From the NCBI RefSeq assembly GCF_023509035.1, contig NZ_CP075583.1, positions 3,162,001 to 3,226,000 of the forward strand: 64,000 nt of DNA, read 5' to 3'. The stretch's first letter is position 1. Each line of letters opens with the position of its first letter. Below the pieces are notes generated by a model that worked only from the letters and a program-made list of their open reading frames with translations, was not told where the DNA came from and did not search any database. Positions 1 through 8,241 of the stretch are shown in pieces. This DNA comes from Janthinobacterium lividum (GTDB lineage Bacteria > Pseudomonadota > Gammaproteobacteria > Burkholderiales > Burkholderiaceae_D). The translations under genes were made by a program, and so were the position numbers.

Positions 1-562
1 AGCCGTAGCGGATGGCCAGGTCGCCGATGCCGCCGCCGCCCACCACGCCGGCCACGGCCGAATACGACAGGAAGCTGATCGACAGCACGGTCAGGGCCAG
101 CACCAGGCCGGAGCGCGCTTCCACCAGCAGCACGCGGAAGATGATCTGCATTTCCGACGCGCCCATGGCGTGCGCCGCCTCGATCACGCCGCGCGGCACT
201 TCGCGCAGGTTCTGTTCCACCAGGCGCGCCAGGTAGGGAATGGCGGCAAACGACAGCGGCACGCTGGCCGCCAGCGGGCCGATCGAGGTGCCGGCGATGA
301 TGCGCGTAAACGGCGTCAGGGCGACCAGCAAAATGATGAACGGGAAGCTGCGCACGGTGTTGACCAGCCAGCCGAGGATCGTCGACAGCGGACGGTTTTC
401 CAGCGACTGGCCTTCCGAGACGAGGAACAGCAAGATGCCCAGCGGGCCGCCGATCAGGATGGCGGCCGTCAAGCCGATGCCCAGCATGGTCATGGTCTGG
501 CCCAGCGCCACCCAGATTTCCGGCAGCAGCTTGATGACGTTATTGATCGATTCTTCAAACAT
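1..562 (-). CDS. metI: Methionine ABC transporter permease MetI (partial, C-terminus beyond the window)
   Basis: Inner-membrane permease of the MetNIQ-type importer for methionine. The reverse strand reads MFEESINNVIK from 562 and continues about 187 codons to the left edge without a stop, so the C-terminus is missing. Visible traits are hydrophobic segments typical of a MetI-like BPD permease, the RSFPFIILL stretch, and the EAA loop (EAAHAMGAS) that docks on the ATPase. The ATG at 562 is preferred because GGAAGGA lies 8 nt upstream; the in-frame ATG at 571 sits directly on that ribosome binding site. The gene overlaps the end of metN by 8 nt, which points to translational coupling. The substrate-binding protein metQ is expected further left but is not in view. 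Confidence 0.9.
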   Translation of the reverse strand, partial: MFEESINNVIKLLPEIWVALGQTMTMLGIGLTAAILIGGPLGILLFLVSEGQSLENRPLSTILGWLVNTVRSFPFIILLVALTPFTRIIAGTSIGPLAASVPLSFAAIPYLARLVEQNLREVPRGVIEAAHAMGASEMQIIFRVLLVEARSGLVLALTVLSISFLSYSAVAGVVGGGGIGDLAIRYG

Positions 563-1364
563 GTGTTGCATCCTTCCATGCGGTGGCTTCAAACGCCTCG
601 GTGCCGTAATAAGCCAGTTCGCGTCCCAGCGCCGTCTTGCGCGGGGTAGCCGTGTCGCTCAAATCGAATTGTTCGGCGATGGCGCCGTTTTCCACGACAG
701 CCACGCGGTTGCAGATGGCGCCCAGTACCGACAGCTCATGGCTGACGATGACGATGGTCACGCCCAGGCGCGCATTGATGTCGCGCAGGGTGTCGAGCAG
801 GGCGCGCGTGGTTTCCGCGTCCAGCGCGGATGTCGGCTCGTCGCACAGCAGCACATCGGGGTGGCTGGCCAGAGCGCGGGCAATCGCCACGCGCTGTTTC
901 TGCCCGCCGGATAATTGCGCCGGATAGCTGTGCAGCTTGTCGGACAGGCCCACCAGCGCCAGGCATTCCTCGACGCGGGCGGCGATTTGCTCGCCCTTGG
1001 TCGTGCCATGGATTTTCAAGGGGAAGGCGACGTTGTCGAAGACGCTGGCGTTTTGCAGCAGATTGAATTGCTGGAAAATCATGCCGATATTCTGGCGCGC
1101 GTCGCGCAGTTCGCTTTTGCCGAGGCGTGTCAATTCGCGCCCGGCCACGGTAATGGTGCCGCTGTCGGGACGCTCGAGCAGGTTAATCAGGCGCAGCAAG
1201 GTCGATTTGCCGGCGCCGCTCTTGCCGATCAGGCCGAAAATATCACCGGGATAGACTTCCAGCGTGACCGATTTGACCGCGTGGAATTGTTCGCCTTTGG
1301 GCAGCGCGAAGGTCTTGTTCGCGCCGTCGATGCGAATCACCGGCGTACGGTGTGGTGTGGTCAT
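555..1364 (-). CDS. metN: Methionine ABC transporter ATP-binding protein MetN (short form)
   Basis: ATPase that powers methionine uptake through MetI. The 269-residue product shows Walker A GKSGAGKST at residues 47-55, the ABC signature LSGGQKQR and Walker B with DEPTSALD. It is preceded by AAGGAAA as a ribosome binding site and overlaps metI. E. coli MetN is about 343 residues and ends in a C-terminal methionine-sensing (NIL/ACT-like) domain; this protein stops soon after the ATPase core, so that regulatory domain is absent or reduced. The 195 bp upstream (1365-1559) hold a TATACT-like -10 candidate near 1456 but no riboswitch or operator I can recognise. Assignment to methionine rather than another amino acid rests on the MetI-type partner and overall similarity. 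Confidence 0.88.
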   Translation of the reverse strand: MTTPHRTPVIRIDGANKTFALPKGEQFHAVKSVTLEVYPGDIFGLIGKSGAGKSTLLRLINLLERPDSGTITVAGRELTRLGKSELRDARQNIGMIFQQFNLLQNASVFDNVAFPLKIHGTTKGEQIAARVEECLALVGLSDKLHSYPAQLSGGQKQRVAIARALASHPDVLLCDEPTSALDAETTRALLDTLRDINARLGVTIVIVSHELSVLGAICNRVAVVENGAIAEQFDLSDTATPRKTALGRELAYYGTEAFEATAWKDATHV

Positions 1365-1559
1365 GCAGTGTTTCCTTTTTTATTGGACCGTGACAGGCGG
1401 GTAAAGGGACCAGATCGGGAATGGATCGGGCCGGCCTGAAACGTCGGTTGCGTAGTATACCTCCGATCGTGTTATTACTCCTACGACAGAATCTTGCTTT
1501 GAATATGCAAATAATGTCTATACGGATGTTTTGCAAGAGCAAAACCGGTTTTTCGCCTG

Positions 1560-2711
1560 TCAGCCGATAGAAAATTCGACGGGAATCGATAATTCGAGCG
1601 GATCTGGCCGTTCCAGGGGGATGCGCGGCAGAGGTGCTGCCCGTTGCAAGGTATCGAGCGCGGCCTGGTCCAGCGCCGCGGAACCGGAACTGCGCTCGAT
1701 GCTGGCCGCCAGTACCTGGCCATCGCGGTCGATGCGGCAGCGCAGGTACACCACGCCCTGTTCGTGGCGCGCACGTGATGCCGTCGGGTAGCGGCGGAAG
1801 CGTTCCATGCGCGCCAAAACCTTGCCTTCCCAGCTCGATGCGCCGCTGCGCTGCTCTTGCGGCGCGGGCGGCAAGGCAGGCGAGGGCGGTGCCGCCGCCA
1901 TGGACGGTGCGGCCACAGGTGCCGGCGAAATGGGGGCGTGCCGCACCTCGGCGACGGCGGCCATGGTCTCCGCCTGCTGCGGCAGGGGCGCCGCGTCGGG
2001 CTGCTGCAGCACGAATTGCCGGATGGCTGGCGCTGCCTTTTTTGCAATGCTGCGCGAAGGCGCGGCAGCCGCGCTGGCCTGTTCAGCAAGATTCTGCTCC
2101 AAAGGCCTCGGCGGAGCCGCTGCCGGCAGGTATAGCAGCATGGCCGGTTGCGCCGCGTCGGGCACGATGGCCAGCACAGGCGATGCCGGCGCGCGGTGGT
2201 ACAGCGCCCAGCCCAGCAGCGCGCCATGCATGGCGAAGACGGTGGCGATGGTCAGCGGACGGCGCCAGTCCGTTGGCGGCGCCTTTTCTTGCATGATTGC
2301 TGGCGCTGGCCCTTCCGGGCGGCGCAGCAGGTAGATGATGACGGCGATTTCCATTGCGCCCACCAGGGCGATGACCCACCAGGGCGGATGGCCGAGGCAC
2401 ATGGCGACAAAGCCGATGGCCATGCCCAGGCAAGCGAGGGCTTTGCCGCGCCGCGATACGGCCCGGTGTTCGCGCCACTGGCGCAGCGGCGCGCCGAAGC
2501 GCGGATGGTGCAGCAGCCAGTGCTCCAGGCGCGGCGAGGCGCGGCTGAAACAAGCCAGCGCCAGGATCAGGAAGATCGTCGTCGGCATGACGGGCAGCAG
2601 GGCGCCGATCACGCCCAGCGCCACCATCAGCATGCCGGCCGCTGTCCAGGCCCAGCGGCGCAGCCGTGCCGTGTGCGCTTCCGCGCTTGCCCGGGTCACT
2701 GGTTCCTCCAT
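1560..2711 (-). CDS. DUF454 (YbaN-like) membrane domain fused to a TonB C-terminal domain
   Basis: Probable energy-transducing TonB for the adjacent receptor. The 383-residue product has two parts. Residues about 10-135 match the DUF454/YbaN family: four hydrophobic segments, with GALLPVMPTT and ALACFSRASP between the first two. A further membrane segment (about 153-172) is followed by a long Pro/Ala-rich spacer (about 180-290), as expected for a protein crossing the periplasm. The last 90 residues are a TonB C-terminal domain (RYPTASR, then GVVYLRCRIDRDGQV, ending in a beta strand). Its ATG overlaps the heme oxygenase stop by one base (TGATG), so it is the last gene of the operon. DUF454 proteins are normally separate and of unknown function; one chain carrying both parts is unusual. 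ExbB and ExbD genes are not in the window. Confidence 0.85.
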   Translation of the reverse strand: MEEPVTRASAEAHTARLRRWAWTAAGMLMVALGVIGALLPVMPTTIFLILALACFSRASPRLEHWLLHHPRFGAPLRQWREHRAVSRRGKALACLGMAIGFVAMCLGHPPWWVIALVGAMEIAVIIYLLRRPEGPAPAIMQEKAPPTDWRRPLTIATVFAMHGALLGWALYHRAPASPVLAIVPDAAQPAMLLYLPAAAPPRPLEQNLAEQASAAAAPSRSIAKKAAPAIRQFVLQQPDAAPLPQQAETMAAVAEVRHAPISPAPVAAPSMAAAPPSPALPPAPQEQRSGASSWEGKVLARMERFRRYPTASRARHEQGVVYLRCRIDRDGQVLAASIERSSGSAALDQAALDTLQRAAPLPRIPLERPDPLELSIPVEFSIG

Positions 2712-3328
2712 CAGGCGCAGGCCTCCACGTGGCCGTGCATGCGCAGGAAGGCGGCGCGCGCACCGTCGATCACGCGCGCTTCGCCTGCGTCATCGAGGAC
2801 GGCCGTGTCGAGCACGGAGGTAAACTCGCGCCAGTGGCGCGCGCGCCCGTCCGGATGGCCGGCCAGGTGGCGCGCGCCGTGGTCTTCGTCCAGGCCGATC
2901 TTGCCGGCCAGTTTGTAGAGGATGGCCGCGCCCAGCTTCGAGCCTTCGCTCACATACAGCCATCCCAGTGCCGTGGCCAGGTCCAGCCGCGCGTCGAACG
3001 GCGCCGTGGCCGCATCGGCCGGCAGGGGCGTGTCGAGGTCATGCAGGTCGGCCGCGATGCTGGCATAGCGGCGGCGCTGTTCCAGGTCGGGCAGCAGGGC
3101 GGCCAGCTGCGCGTTGTCATACAGCGCGTCGACGTCGCGCAGGAACGCGTATTGCGCCTGCAGGAAGCGCGCGTAATTCTCTCGGCTGGAGAAGGGCGCG
3201 CTGGCCATGATGCGCTGGTCGAGCAAGTCGTGGGTGGCCATAGTGTCGGCTTTCAGGCGCTGGCTGCGGCTTGGCGCCGCGTTAATCGGTACGGCGTTGG
3301 AAATCGTGGTATCGCTTGCAGTGTGCAT
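2711..3328 (-). CDS. Biliverdin-producing heme oxygenase (HemO/PigA-like)
   Basis: Cytosolic enzyme that opens heme with O2 and reducing power to release iron, biliverdin and CO. The 205-residue product carries the bacterial heme oxygenase pattern: RSQRLKADTMATHDLLD near the N-terminus, with H33 as the likely proximal heme ligand, and GWLYVSEGSKLGAA in the distal helix region. Overall it looks closer to the Pseudomonas PigA/HemO type than to HmuO. It lies 35 bp downstream of the TonB-dependent receptor on the same strand and overlaps the following DUF454-TonB gene by one base. Its presence is the main reason to read the whole operon as heme uptake rather than siderophore uptake. The start at 3328 is not supported by a strong ribosome binding site, so the first 15 or so residues are uncertain. 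Confidence 0.9.
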   Translation of the reverse strand: MHTASDTTISNAVPINAAPSRSQRLKADTMATHDLLDQRIMASAPFSSRENYARFLQAQYAFLRDVDALYDNAQLAALLPDLEQRRRYASIAADLHDLDTPLPADAATAPFDARLDLATALGWLYVSEGSKLGAAILYKLAGKIGLDEDHGARHLAGHPDGRARHWREFTSVLDTAVLDDAGEARVIDGARAAFLRMHGHVEACA

Positions 3329-3363
3329 GGGATAGTTGCTCTCTATTATAAGGATGAATCAAA

Positions 3364-6288
3364 TTAGAAACGCACGCCGAGCGTGACGCGGGCCGTGCGG
3401 CCAGGTCCCGGCATCAGGCTCAGGGTCAGCGGATCGAGGTAGTAGCGGTCCGTCAGGTTGTCCACGGCCACGTCGACGGTGGCGTTGGGCGTGATCTTGT
3501 AGCTGGCAAACAGGTCGGCCAGCGTGTAGGCCTGCGTCAGCACTTGCGGCGAAGTGCCTGTCCACGTCTGCCATACGGCCTTGTCGTCCTGGCGCGCCAG
3601 CGGATGGCCGACATGCGTCAAACGCGTGCCCACGGTGAGTTTTTTCTGCAGCCAGCGCGTGCCCAGGGTCAGGTTGGCGCTCAGCTTGGGCTGGATATGG
3701 TTGCTCACGTAGGAGCTGGTAAAACCGATGGGCGAGCAGCCCGGCGTATTCCAGATATCGGATTTCCAGCTGCTGGCCTTGCGCAGGTAAGCCGCCGTGG
3801 CCGCGTCGCAGATCAGCGTCTTGCGGTTCCAGGTGCCGGAAAAGTCGGCAAACACTGTGCCGCGGTCGTACGACGACTGCAGCTCGATGCCCGAGACGCT
3901 GTATTTGTCCGTGTTCGCCATGGAGAAATTCTGCGCGTAGGCTGGCAGGTCGGGTATCGGTCGGCGCGTGATATAGCCGTGCGTGACGTTGTCAAAGTAC
4001 GAGACGCGCAGGCGCAGCTTGTCGGCCGCGCTCCATACGCCATCCTTGACCAGGCTCACGCCGATTTCGCGGTTGTGGCTGCGCTCGAGCTTGAGCGGCG
4101 ACGAATAGGTGGCCGAAAAGCCCATCGTCGACTCGTACAGGCTGGGCATGCGCAGGCCGCGCGCGTCGCGCAGGAACAGGCTGACGCTGTCGGACAGGCG
4201 CGCCGTCAGGGCGAAGGTGGGCGAAAAACCGTGGTCCTTGCGGCGGATCGGCGTGCTGTATTTGAACAGGCCGGGGATGGCGTCGCGGAAGACATAGCCG
4301 TTGCCGCTCCACTGGTCCACCTGCGACAGGTTCAGTGGCGCCGGCTCGGCGCCATAGTTTTCCACCATGCCGCCCACCAGCGCGGGATTGGTGGCAGGCG
4401 TGAACTTGCCCTGCGCATCCTGGTACCATTTCGCGGCGCCAAGCTGCTCGCCTTCCTTGTCCCACAGGGTGACCCATTGCCAGCCCTGCGGCTGGTATTG
4501 CTGTTCCGCGCGGCGGTTGCGGTCGCGTGTATCGAAGCGCTGGAAGCGTCCGCCCGCGTCCACCGTCAGCCAGTCGCGCGCCTGCCACTGCAGCGAGGCG
4601 AACGCGCTTTGCTCGTGGCGCTTGCCGTTGCGCAGGGTGTGATTGGCGTTCAAGTCTTCGTCTAGGATGGTCACGCTGTCGGCCGGGCCGATATCCTCGT
4701 TTTGCAGCGACAGGCCGTATTCCATCTTGAGCGCGCCCATGCCGGTGGCGAAGCGCGAGGTATTCGTCAGGTCGGCGCCGACCCTGCGCGCCTGGTTCTT
4801 TGCCAGGTACAGCACTTCCACGCATTCCTTGCATTCGTGGTCGCCCGGATTGGGCTTGCCCTCGAGCGGATTGCTGAAGATGTCGCCGTTGCGCGACTTG
4901 CTTTGCATGTCCGTCAGCCACAGGTTGGCTTTCAGGTCGATGAGGTTCTGGCCTTCCGGCTTCCACTCGTAGCGTGCCGTCAGCGCGTTCGTGCGTACCT
5001 GGCTCGGGTCCCACTGCGGGATGCTGCCGGTGCTGTTGCGGTAGATTTGCGAGGGCATGATTTCGCCATAGCTGCTGTCGAAATAGCGATAGCCCAGCTC
5101 CAGCTTCTGTTCGTGCGGCAGGCGCAGGTTGGCCTTCAGCAGGGCCGAAGTGGTGCGATTGGCCGTATTGAGCACTTCGTCGCCCTTCTTGAAGAACTGC
5201 GTCACGCCATTGTCGTCGCCCCACTCGTTGAGCAGCTGATAGCGCCCGAAGCCGCGCGTGCCGGAAAAATAATTACCGATGCTGCGGTGGCTGATGGCAG
5301 CCACCAGGTCGTAGTCGTCCTGGCGCGTGGCCACGGCGATGCTGGCAAAGCCGCTGCGCGGATCGCCCAGCTTGTTGCGGTGCGTGCGCGGCGTGCTGCC
5401 GAAATCGCTGGGCGCCGTGACGCTGTTGTCCTGGATGCCGCCGCGCAGGCGCACACCCGTGCGCTGGCCTGGCAGGATGATGTCCTCCGGGCGCAAGGTC
5501 TGCATGCTGACCATGCCGCCGATGGCGCCCGCGCCCTGCGCCGACAGGTTCGGCCCCTTGTCGATGCGGATGGCGCTGATCAGGTCCGGATCGATGTAGC
5601 TGCGGTCGGCGATGCCCGCGTAGCCGCGGTAGACGGTCGATGACTGCAGGCTGCCGTCAATCAGCACGGGCACGCGGCCCTGGCCCTGCATGCCGCGCAC
5701 GTTGACGTCGACGGCGCCGCTGTTGCGGCTGTCGCCCACCTGCACGCCGGCCACGCCTTTGAAGATGTCGGCCGGCGAAGTACCGCGGAAACGCTCGATC
5801 TGCTCGCGGCCAATGTACACGGAGGCTGCCGGCGTGAGGTAGGGCAGGTCGGCCGGATCCGTGTCGTCCGCCTCGAACATGCCGCTGCCGCCCTGGCCAT
5901 TCACGCGCAGGGTGCCGATCTGCACGGCGCCGGCGGCGACGGTCGCGGACGCGCTGATGATGATGGTCGTGCCGCCTTGCAGCTGCGCCTGCAGGCCGCT
6001 GCCGGCCAGCAACTGGCGCAGCGCGTCCGGCAGCGAATGGCGGCCCTGCAGCGGGGCGCTCTGCCGACCCTGCGTCAGGCGGGCGTCGGCCAGCAGCACC
6101 ATGCCAGCCTGGCGCGCCAGTTCATTCAGCGCGCGGTTCAAGGGCTGCGCGGGAATCTGCCACTCCACGGCCGCCGTGGGGGCCGCCGTGGCGGCGTGGA
6201 TGGCGGGCGAGGCGAAGGTGAGGCTGATGGCCAGGAACAAGGGCGAGAGGCGGGCATGCAAGGGATGGCGCGGTGGAGTCATGTGCAT
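3364..6288 (-). CDS. TonB-dependent outer-membrane receptor with STN signalling domain (probable heme receptor)
   Basis: Outer-membrane gated barrel that imports an iron source, most likely heme or a hemoprotein. After the signal peptide comes a secretin/TonB N-terminal (STN) domain (QIPAQPLNRALNELARQAG and following), the mark of FecA-type receptors that signal to an anti-sigma factor. Next is a plug domain (GVQVGDSRNSGAVDVNVRG; IDKGPNLSAQGAGAIGG) and a long beta-barrel ending in RVTLGVRF with the usual terminal phenylalanine. The ATG at 6288 is chosen because AGGAAA lies 7 nt upstream; the longer in-frame start at 6321 has no such site and would sit very close to the Fur-like box. The product is about 974 residues. 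It is flanked by fecR/fecI-like genes upstream and heme oxygenase downstream. Confidence 0.88.
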   Translation of the reverse strand: MHMTPPRHPLHARLSPLFLAISLTFASPAIHAATAAPTAAVEWQIPAQPLNRALNELARQAGMVLLADARLTQGRQSAPLQGRHSLPDALRQLLAGSGLQAQLQGGTTIIISASATVAAGAVQIGTLRVNGQGGSGMFEADDTDPADLPYLTPAASVYIGREQIERFRGTSPADIFKGVAGVQVGDSRNSGAVDVNVRGMQGQGRVPVLIDGSLQSSTVYRGYAGIADRSYIDPDLISAIRIDKGPNLSAQGAGAIGGMVSMQTLRPEDIILPGQRTGVRLRGGIQDNSVTAPSDFGSTPRTHRNKLGDPRSGFASIAVATRQDDYDLVAAISHRSIGNYFSGTRGFGRYQLLNEWGDDNGVTQFFKKGDEVLNTANRTTSALLKANLRLPHEQKLELGYRYFDSSYGEIMPSQIYRNSTGSIPQWDPSQVRTNALTARYEWKPEGQNLIDLKANLWLTDMQSKSRNGDIFSNPLEGKPNPGDHECKECVEVLYLAKNQARRVGADLTNTSRFATGMGALKMEYGLSLQNEDIGPADSVTILDEDLNANHTLRNGKRHEQSAFASLQWQARDWLTVDAGGRFQRFDTRDRNRRAEQQYQPQGWQWVTLWDKEGEQLGAAKWYQDAQGKFTPATNPALVGGMVENYGAEPAPLNLSQVDQWSGNGYVFRDAIPGLFKYSTPIRRKDHGFSPTFALTARLSDSVSLFLRDARGLRMPSLYESTMGFSATYSSPLKLERSHNREIGVSLVKDGVWSAADKLRLRVSYFDNVTHGYITRRPIPDLPAYAQNFSMANTDKYSVSGIELQSSYDRGTVFADFSGTWNRKTLICDAATAAYLRKASSWKSDIWNTPGCSPIGFTSSYVSNHIQPKLSANLTLGTRWLQKKLTVGTRLTHVGHPLARQDDKAVWQTWTGTSPQVLTQAYTLADLFASYKITPNATVDVAVDNLTDRYYLDPLTLSLMPGPGRTARVTLGVRF

Positions 6289-6327
6289 CGTTTTTCCTAT
6301 GGTGATGTGTTGATCATTCATAGTTAA

Positions 6328-6342
6328 AACGAATGAGTATCA
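6328..6342 (-). promoter_or_regulatory. Fur-like box upstream of the TonB-dependent receptor
   Basis: On the reverse strand the sequence TGATACTCATTCGTT matches the 7-1-7 Fur pattern TGATAATNATTATCA at 10 of 14 informative positions. It lies about 40 bp before the preferred receptor start at 6288, in the gap after fecR. It would allow iron-dependent control of the receptor in addition to the sigma factor. The right half is weak, so this is a candidate only. Confidence 0.5.
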
Positions 6343-6390
6343 TTTACCCTGACGTGCGGATTGATTTTATTTCGCTGCATGGTCAAACAA

Positions 6391-7395
6391 TCAGCGGGCG
6401 ACGATATGCAGCTTGCCGTCCTGGCGCAGCAGACGCACGGGCAATGCCAGGGGCAGGGCGGCGGCAAACTGCGCCGGCTGCCGCGCGTCGAAGCTGCCAT
6501 TCAGGCGCAGTCCTGCCAGGGCCGGGTCGTCCAGCAGCAAGCCCGTGTCGCCATAGCGCTCGAATTCGGCCAGCGCCTCGGCCAGGGTGGCGTTCTCGAA
6601 ATTGAGCCGCCCGTCGCGCCAGTTGCCGACGGCTTGCGCGCTGACGCTGGCTAGTGCACCCACGCCCTGCGGCGTGACGGTGACCGTATCGCCCGCATGC
6701 AGCACCGTCGCCTGGCCGGTGTCCGTGCCTTCCACGCGCACCGTACCTTGCGCTACGCTGACCTGCGTAGCGGCGCCCACGTGGCGCACGGAAAAATGCG
6801 TGCCCAGCACGGTCGCCGTGGCGCTTCCCGCTAGCACCTGGAATGGACGCGCTGCGTCGGCGTGCACATGGAACATGGCCTGGCCGCGCAGCAGGCGCAC
6901 GGTGCGCCGGTCGCGGTACAGGGCCACGTCGACGGCGCTGCCGCTATCGAGTTCGATGCGGCTGCCATCGGGCAGGAGCTGCGTGGCAAACTGGCCGCGC
7001 GCCGTACTGTAGTCATGCTGGAAGCCGGGCCGCTGCAAATGGCTGGCCAGCGGCCATGCCAGCAAGCCGCACAGCAGCAGGCAGCCGCCGGCCAGCGCGC
7101 CGCGCGGCAGGCTGCTGGCGGCCAGGTGGAATTGAGCCAGGCGCCGCCGCAGCGACATGGGCGCCGGCGCGGGCAGGGCGGGCTGGCTGAATGCGGCTAC
7201 GCGCTGTGCGGGCAGGCTGGCCAGCAGCGCGTCGGTGCTGGCCAGTTCGTCCCAGGCCTGCTGGTGACGCGCGTCGGCTTCGAGCCATTGCCGCAGCGCC
7301 GCCAGTTCGTGGACGGTCAGGTTGCCATCGTGGCGCAGCAGCCATTGCGCGGCCTGGAAGTCGATCTCGTCTGCCGTGGGAGTTGTCTGTGTCAT
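6391..7395 (-). CDS. FecR-family anti-sigma factor / signal transducer
   Basis: Inner-membrane regulator that passes the receptor-occupied signal to the ECF sigma factor. The 334-residue product has the DUF4880-type N-terminus of FecR proteins (AAQWLLRHDG, LRQWLEADARHQQAW), one central membrane segment (about residues 105-125), then the periplasmic FecR domain (TARGQFATQLLPDGSRIELDSGS; VLGTHFSVR; VAQGTVRVEG), and a C-terminal STN-like contact region (RLNFENATLAEALAEFERYG). Its ATG overlaps the sigma factor stop by 4 bp (ATGA), and it has a GGAAAA ribosome binding site. Gene order sigma, anti-sigma, STN receptor is the classic cell-surface signalling arrangement of Fec, Hur and Has systems. 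Confidence 0.9.
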   Translation of the reverse strand: MTQTTPTADEIDFQAAQWLLRHDGNLTVHELAALRQWLEADARHQQAWDELASTDALLASLPAQRVAAFSQPALPAPAPMSLRRRLAQFHLAASSLPRGALAGGCLLLCGLLAWPLASHLQRPGFQHDYSTARGQFATQLLPDGSRIELDSGSAVDVALYRDRRTVRLLRGQAMFHVHADAARPFQVLAGSATATVLGTHFSVRHVGAATQVSVAQGTVRVEGTDTGQATVLHAGDTVTVTPQGVGALASVSAQAVGNWRDGRLNFENATLAEALAEFERYGDTGLLLDDPALAGLRLNGSFDARQPAQFAAALPLALPVRLLRQDGKLHIVAR

Positions 7396-7964
7396 GCGCT
7401 GTCTTTTCCATTCACGCGGTCGGGCAAGCCTTTTTTGCAGGCGAGCATGCCGTTGATGATATGTTTTTCCACCATGTTGACGGAGATGCCCATCTGGGCG
7501 GCAATCTCGATCTGGCTCAGGCCATCGAATTTGTACAGCGCGAAGGCCTGGCGGCAGCGCGGCGGCAAGGCTTCGATGATGGTCAGCAGGCGCTCCATGG
7601 TTTGTCGGTCGTGCAGGCGTTGATCGGGTTCGTCGGCGCGCGGCGCGCGCAGCTGCAAGCGGTCTTCATCGATATCGTCGTGCGGCCGGCGCTGGTGCAG
7701 GCGCTGCTCGTCGATGACGATGTTTTTTGCCGTCACGTAGAGCAGCGCGCGCTGGCCGCTGTCGGGCGCCGCCCCGGCGTGCAGTGACGCTGCGCCAGTG
7801 GCCGTCTTGCGCGCCAGGATGCGGGAATAGGCTTCCTGCACCACGTCCTGCGCCTTGTCGCGGCAGCCCGTGGAGCGCGAAATCAGGCGCAGCAATTCCT
7901 GGTAATAGCGTTCAAGCACCGCGCGTTTCCCCGTTATCAAAGCCCGCCATGATAGCAAGCTCAT
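7392..7964 (-). CDS. ECF sigma factor, FecI-like
   Basis: Extracytoplasmic-function RNA polymerase sigma factor, expected to transcribe the receptor operon when FecR is triggered. Region 2 is visible (LERYYQELLRLISRSTGCRDKAQDVVQEAYSRIL) in two adjoining parts, with the DVVQEAY core, and region 4 near the C-terminus (LPPRCRQAFALYKFDGLSQ; then IAAQMGISVNMVEKHI), including the helix-turn-helix. Start choice is open: ATG 7964 lies only 11 bp from the Fur-like box, while GTG 7919 has GGGGAAA 6-7 nt upstream and would give a product of about 175 residues, the usual FecI size. A longer frame to 8066 would run through the Fur-like box and is unlikely. It overlaps fecR by 4 bp. Confidence 0.88.
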   Translation of the reverse strand: MSLLSWRALITGKRAVLERYYQELLRLISRSTGCRDKAQDVVQEAYSRILARKTATGAASLHAGAAPDSGQRALLYVTAKNIVIDEQRLHQRRPHDDIDEDRLQLRAPRADEPDQRLHDRQTMERLLTIIEALPPRCRQAFALYKFDGLSQIEIAAQMGISVNMVEKHIINGMLACKKGLPDRVNGKDSA

Positions 7965-7974
7965 CAAATAATAA

Positions 7975-7989
7975 CAAGAATCATTCTCA
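7975..7989 (-). promoter_or_regulatory. Fur-like box upstream of the fecI-like sigma factor gene
   Basis: Reverse-strand TGAGAATGATTCTTG matches the Fur 7-1-7 pattern TGATAATNATTATCA at 10 of 14 informative positions. It lies just before the sigma factor start, where Fur-Fe2+ would block transcription. It argues against a coding start at 8066, since the box would then be inside the gene. This is the stronger of the two Fur candidates in the operon. Confidence 0.6.
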
Positions 7990-8241
7990 TTTGCGGTGCT
8001 GGATAACGCTGGATATTTTTGGCAATGCAGACAATAATCGGCAGCAGAAGGCGCTGTCGCGGACATTATCGCCGGGCATTATCGATTTTATCGATGCTAA
8101 CTAGGTATATTTTCCGTTTTACATCGATCTTCATGCCATGCATAATCTGTTGCAACTGAAGCCAGACAATCAGCAGCAGGCGCCGTTCGCTTGCAGCTGC
8201 TTGCGGTTTTGACATCCTCCACTTTCTGTTAGGAACCTACA

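Noticed and set aside
1365..1559. SAM or other riboswitch before metN
   Set aside because: No conserved core or terminator/anti-terminator pair could be recognised in the 195-bp leader.
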